From Actinomycetales bacterium (GTDB lineage Bacteria > Actinomycetota > Actinomycetes > S36-B12 > UBA5976), in assembly GCA_018969715.1 (NCBI GenBank), contig JAGWXT010000004.1, positions 1-64,000 of the forward strand: a stretch of DNA of 64,000 nucleotides, written 5' to 3'. The notes beneath the pieces were generated by a model. That model was not told where the DNA came from and did no database searches. It worked only from the letters and a program-made list of their open reading frames with translations. Positions 63,944 through 64,000 of the stretch are shown here, piece after piece. Every line of letters starts with the position of its first letter. The first letter of the stretch is position 1. The position numbers and the translations under genes were made by a program.

Positions 63944-64000
63944 TGCCCGCGACATGCTCTCAGGATGAGATTGCCCGCGGCATGCTCAGGACGAGAGTGC
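63944..64000. repeat. Tandem repeat at the window edge (unit about 26-28 bp)
   Basis: TGCCCGCGACATGCTCTCAG at 63944 is followed by a near-copy at 63972 lacking two bases, and TGC at the very end could start a third. The array probably continues beyond the window. Confidence 0.6.

Overview
The window is very GC-rich, with many GTG starts and stop/start overlaps (ATGA or GTGA) between neighbouring genes. It carries the gene order typical of high-GC Actinomycetota: trp and his genes, then dnaE, rluD, lspA, ileS, yggT, sepF, yggS, ftsZ, then the division and cell-wall (dcw) cluster down to mraZ. MurE carries the DNPR motif expected for a meso-diaminopimelate peptidoglycan. I cannot name a genus. 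No rRNA, tRNA, CRISPR array, insertion sequence or integrase was recognised.

Layout. 1-3.7 kb (minus): trp genes behind hisI. 3.9-4.6 kb (plus): a TIGR03085-type gene. 4.6-9.8 kb (minus): hisD-hisC-hisB-hisH-priA-hisF, each overlapping the next by a few bases. 9.9-10.6 kb (plus): a LON-domain protein. 10.7-15.9 kb (minus): dnaE1, rluD, lspA. 15.9-19.3 kb (plus): ileS. 19.3-22.8 kb (minus): a small protein, yggT, sepF, yggS, ftsZ. 22.9-34.8 kb is a block between ftsZ and ftsQ: an L,D-transpeptidase, the three-subunit transhydrogenase pntAA-pntAB-pntB, an EcsC protein, a GT-C-like membrane protein, two secreted FN3 serine proteases and an FAD oxidoreductase. 34.9-47.7 kb (minus): mraZ-rsmH-ftsL-ftsI-murE-murF-mraY-murD-ftsW-murC-ftsQ. 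murG, pgeF and divIVA are missing from their usual places. 48-53.8 kb: a DUF3040 gene and an SOS-type mutagenesis operon (DUF6504, dnaE2, dinB) behind a perfect LexA-type palindrome. 53.8-64 kb is accessory.

The most unusual part is 56.7-60.7 kb. An intact ybaK gene is followed by three partial copies of its own 3' end. All are in the same orientation, and each closes a compact cargo unit: a nucleotidyltransferase with a small partner, a small helical protein, and a CcdA plus VOC unit. The layout resembles an integron cassette array with a protein-gene end as the separator, but no recombinase is visible.

A second theme is short tandem repeats in or beside housekeeping genes: lspA (33 bp), ileS (18 bp), murD (27 bp), upstream of mraZ (36-bp hairpin units), upstream of the DUF3040 gene (17 bp), over the dnaE2 start codon (16 bp), a thioredoxin-like lipoprotein (9 bp) and the right window edge. 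In lspA and dnaE2 the repeats multiply the start codon itself.

No gene-free stretch exceeds 300 bases. The larger gaps (3676-3917, 20446-20674, 47043-47232, 60276-60512, 60687-60917, 61209-61372) hold no gene I can recognise beyond the elements listed.
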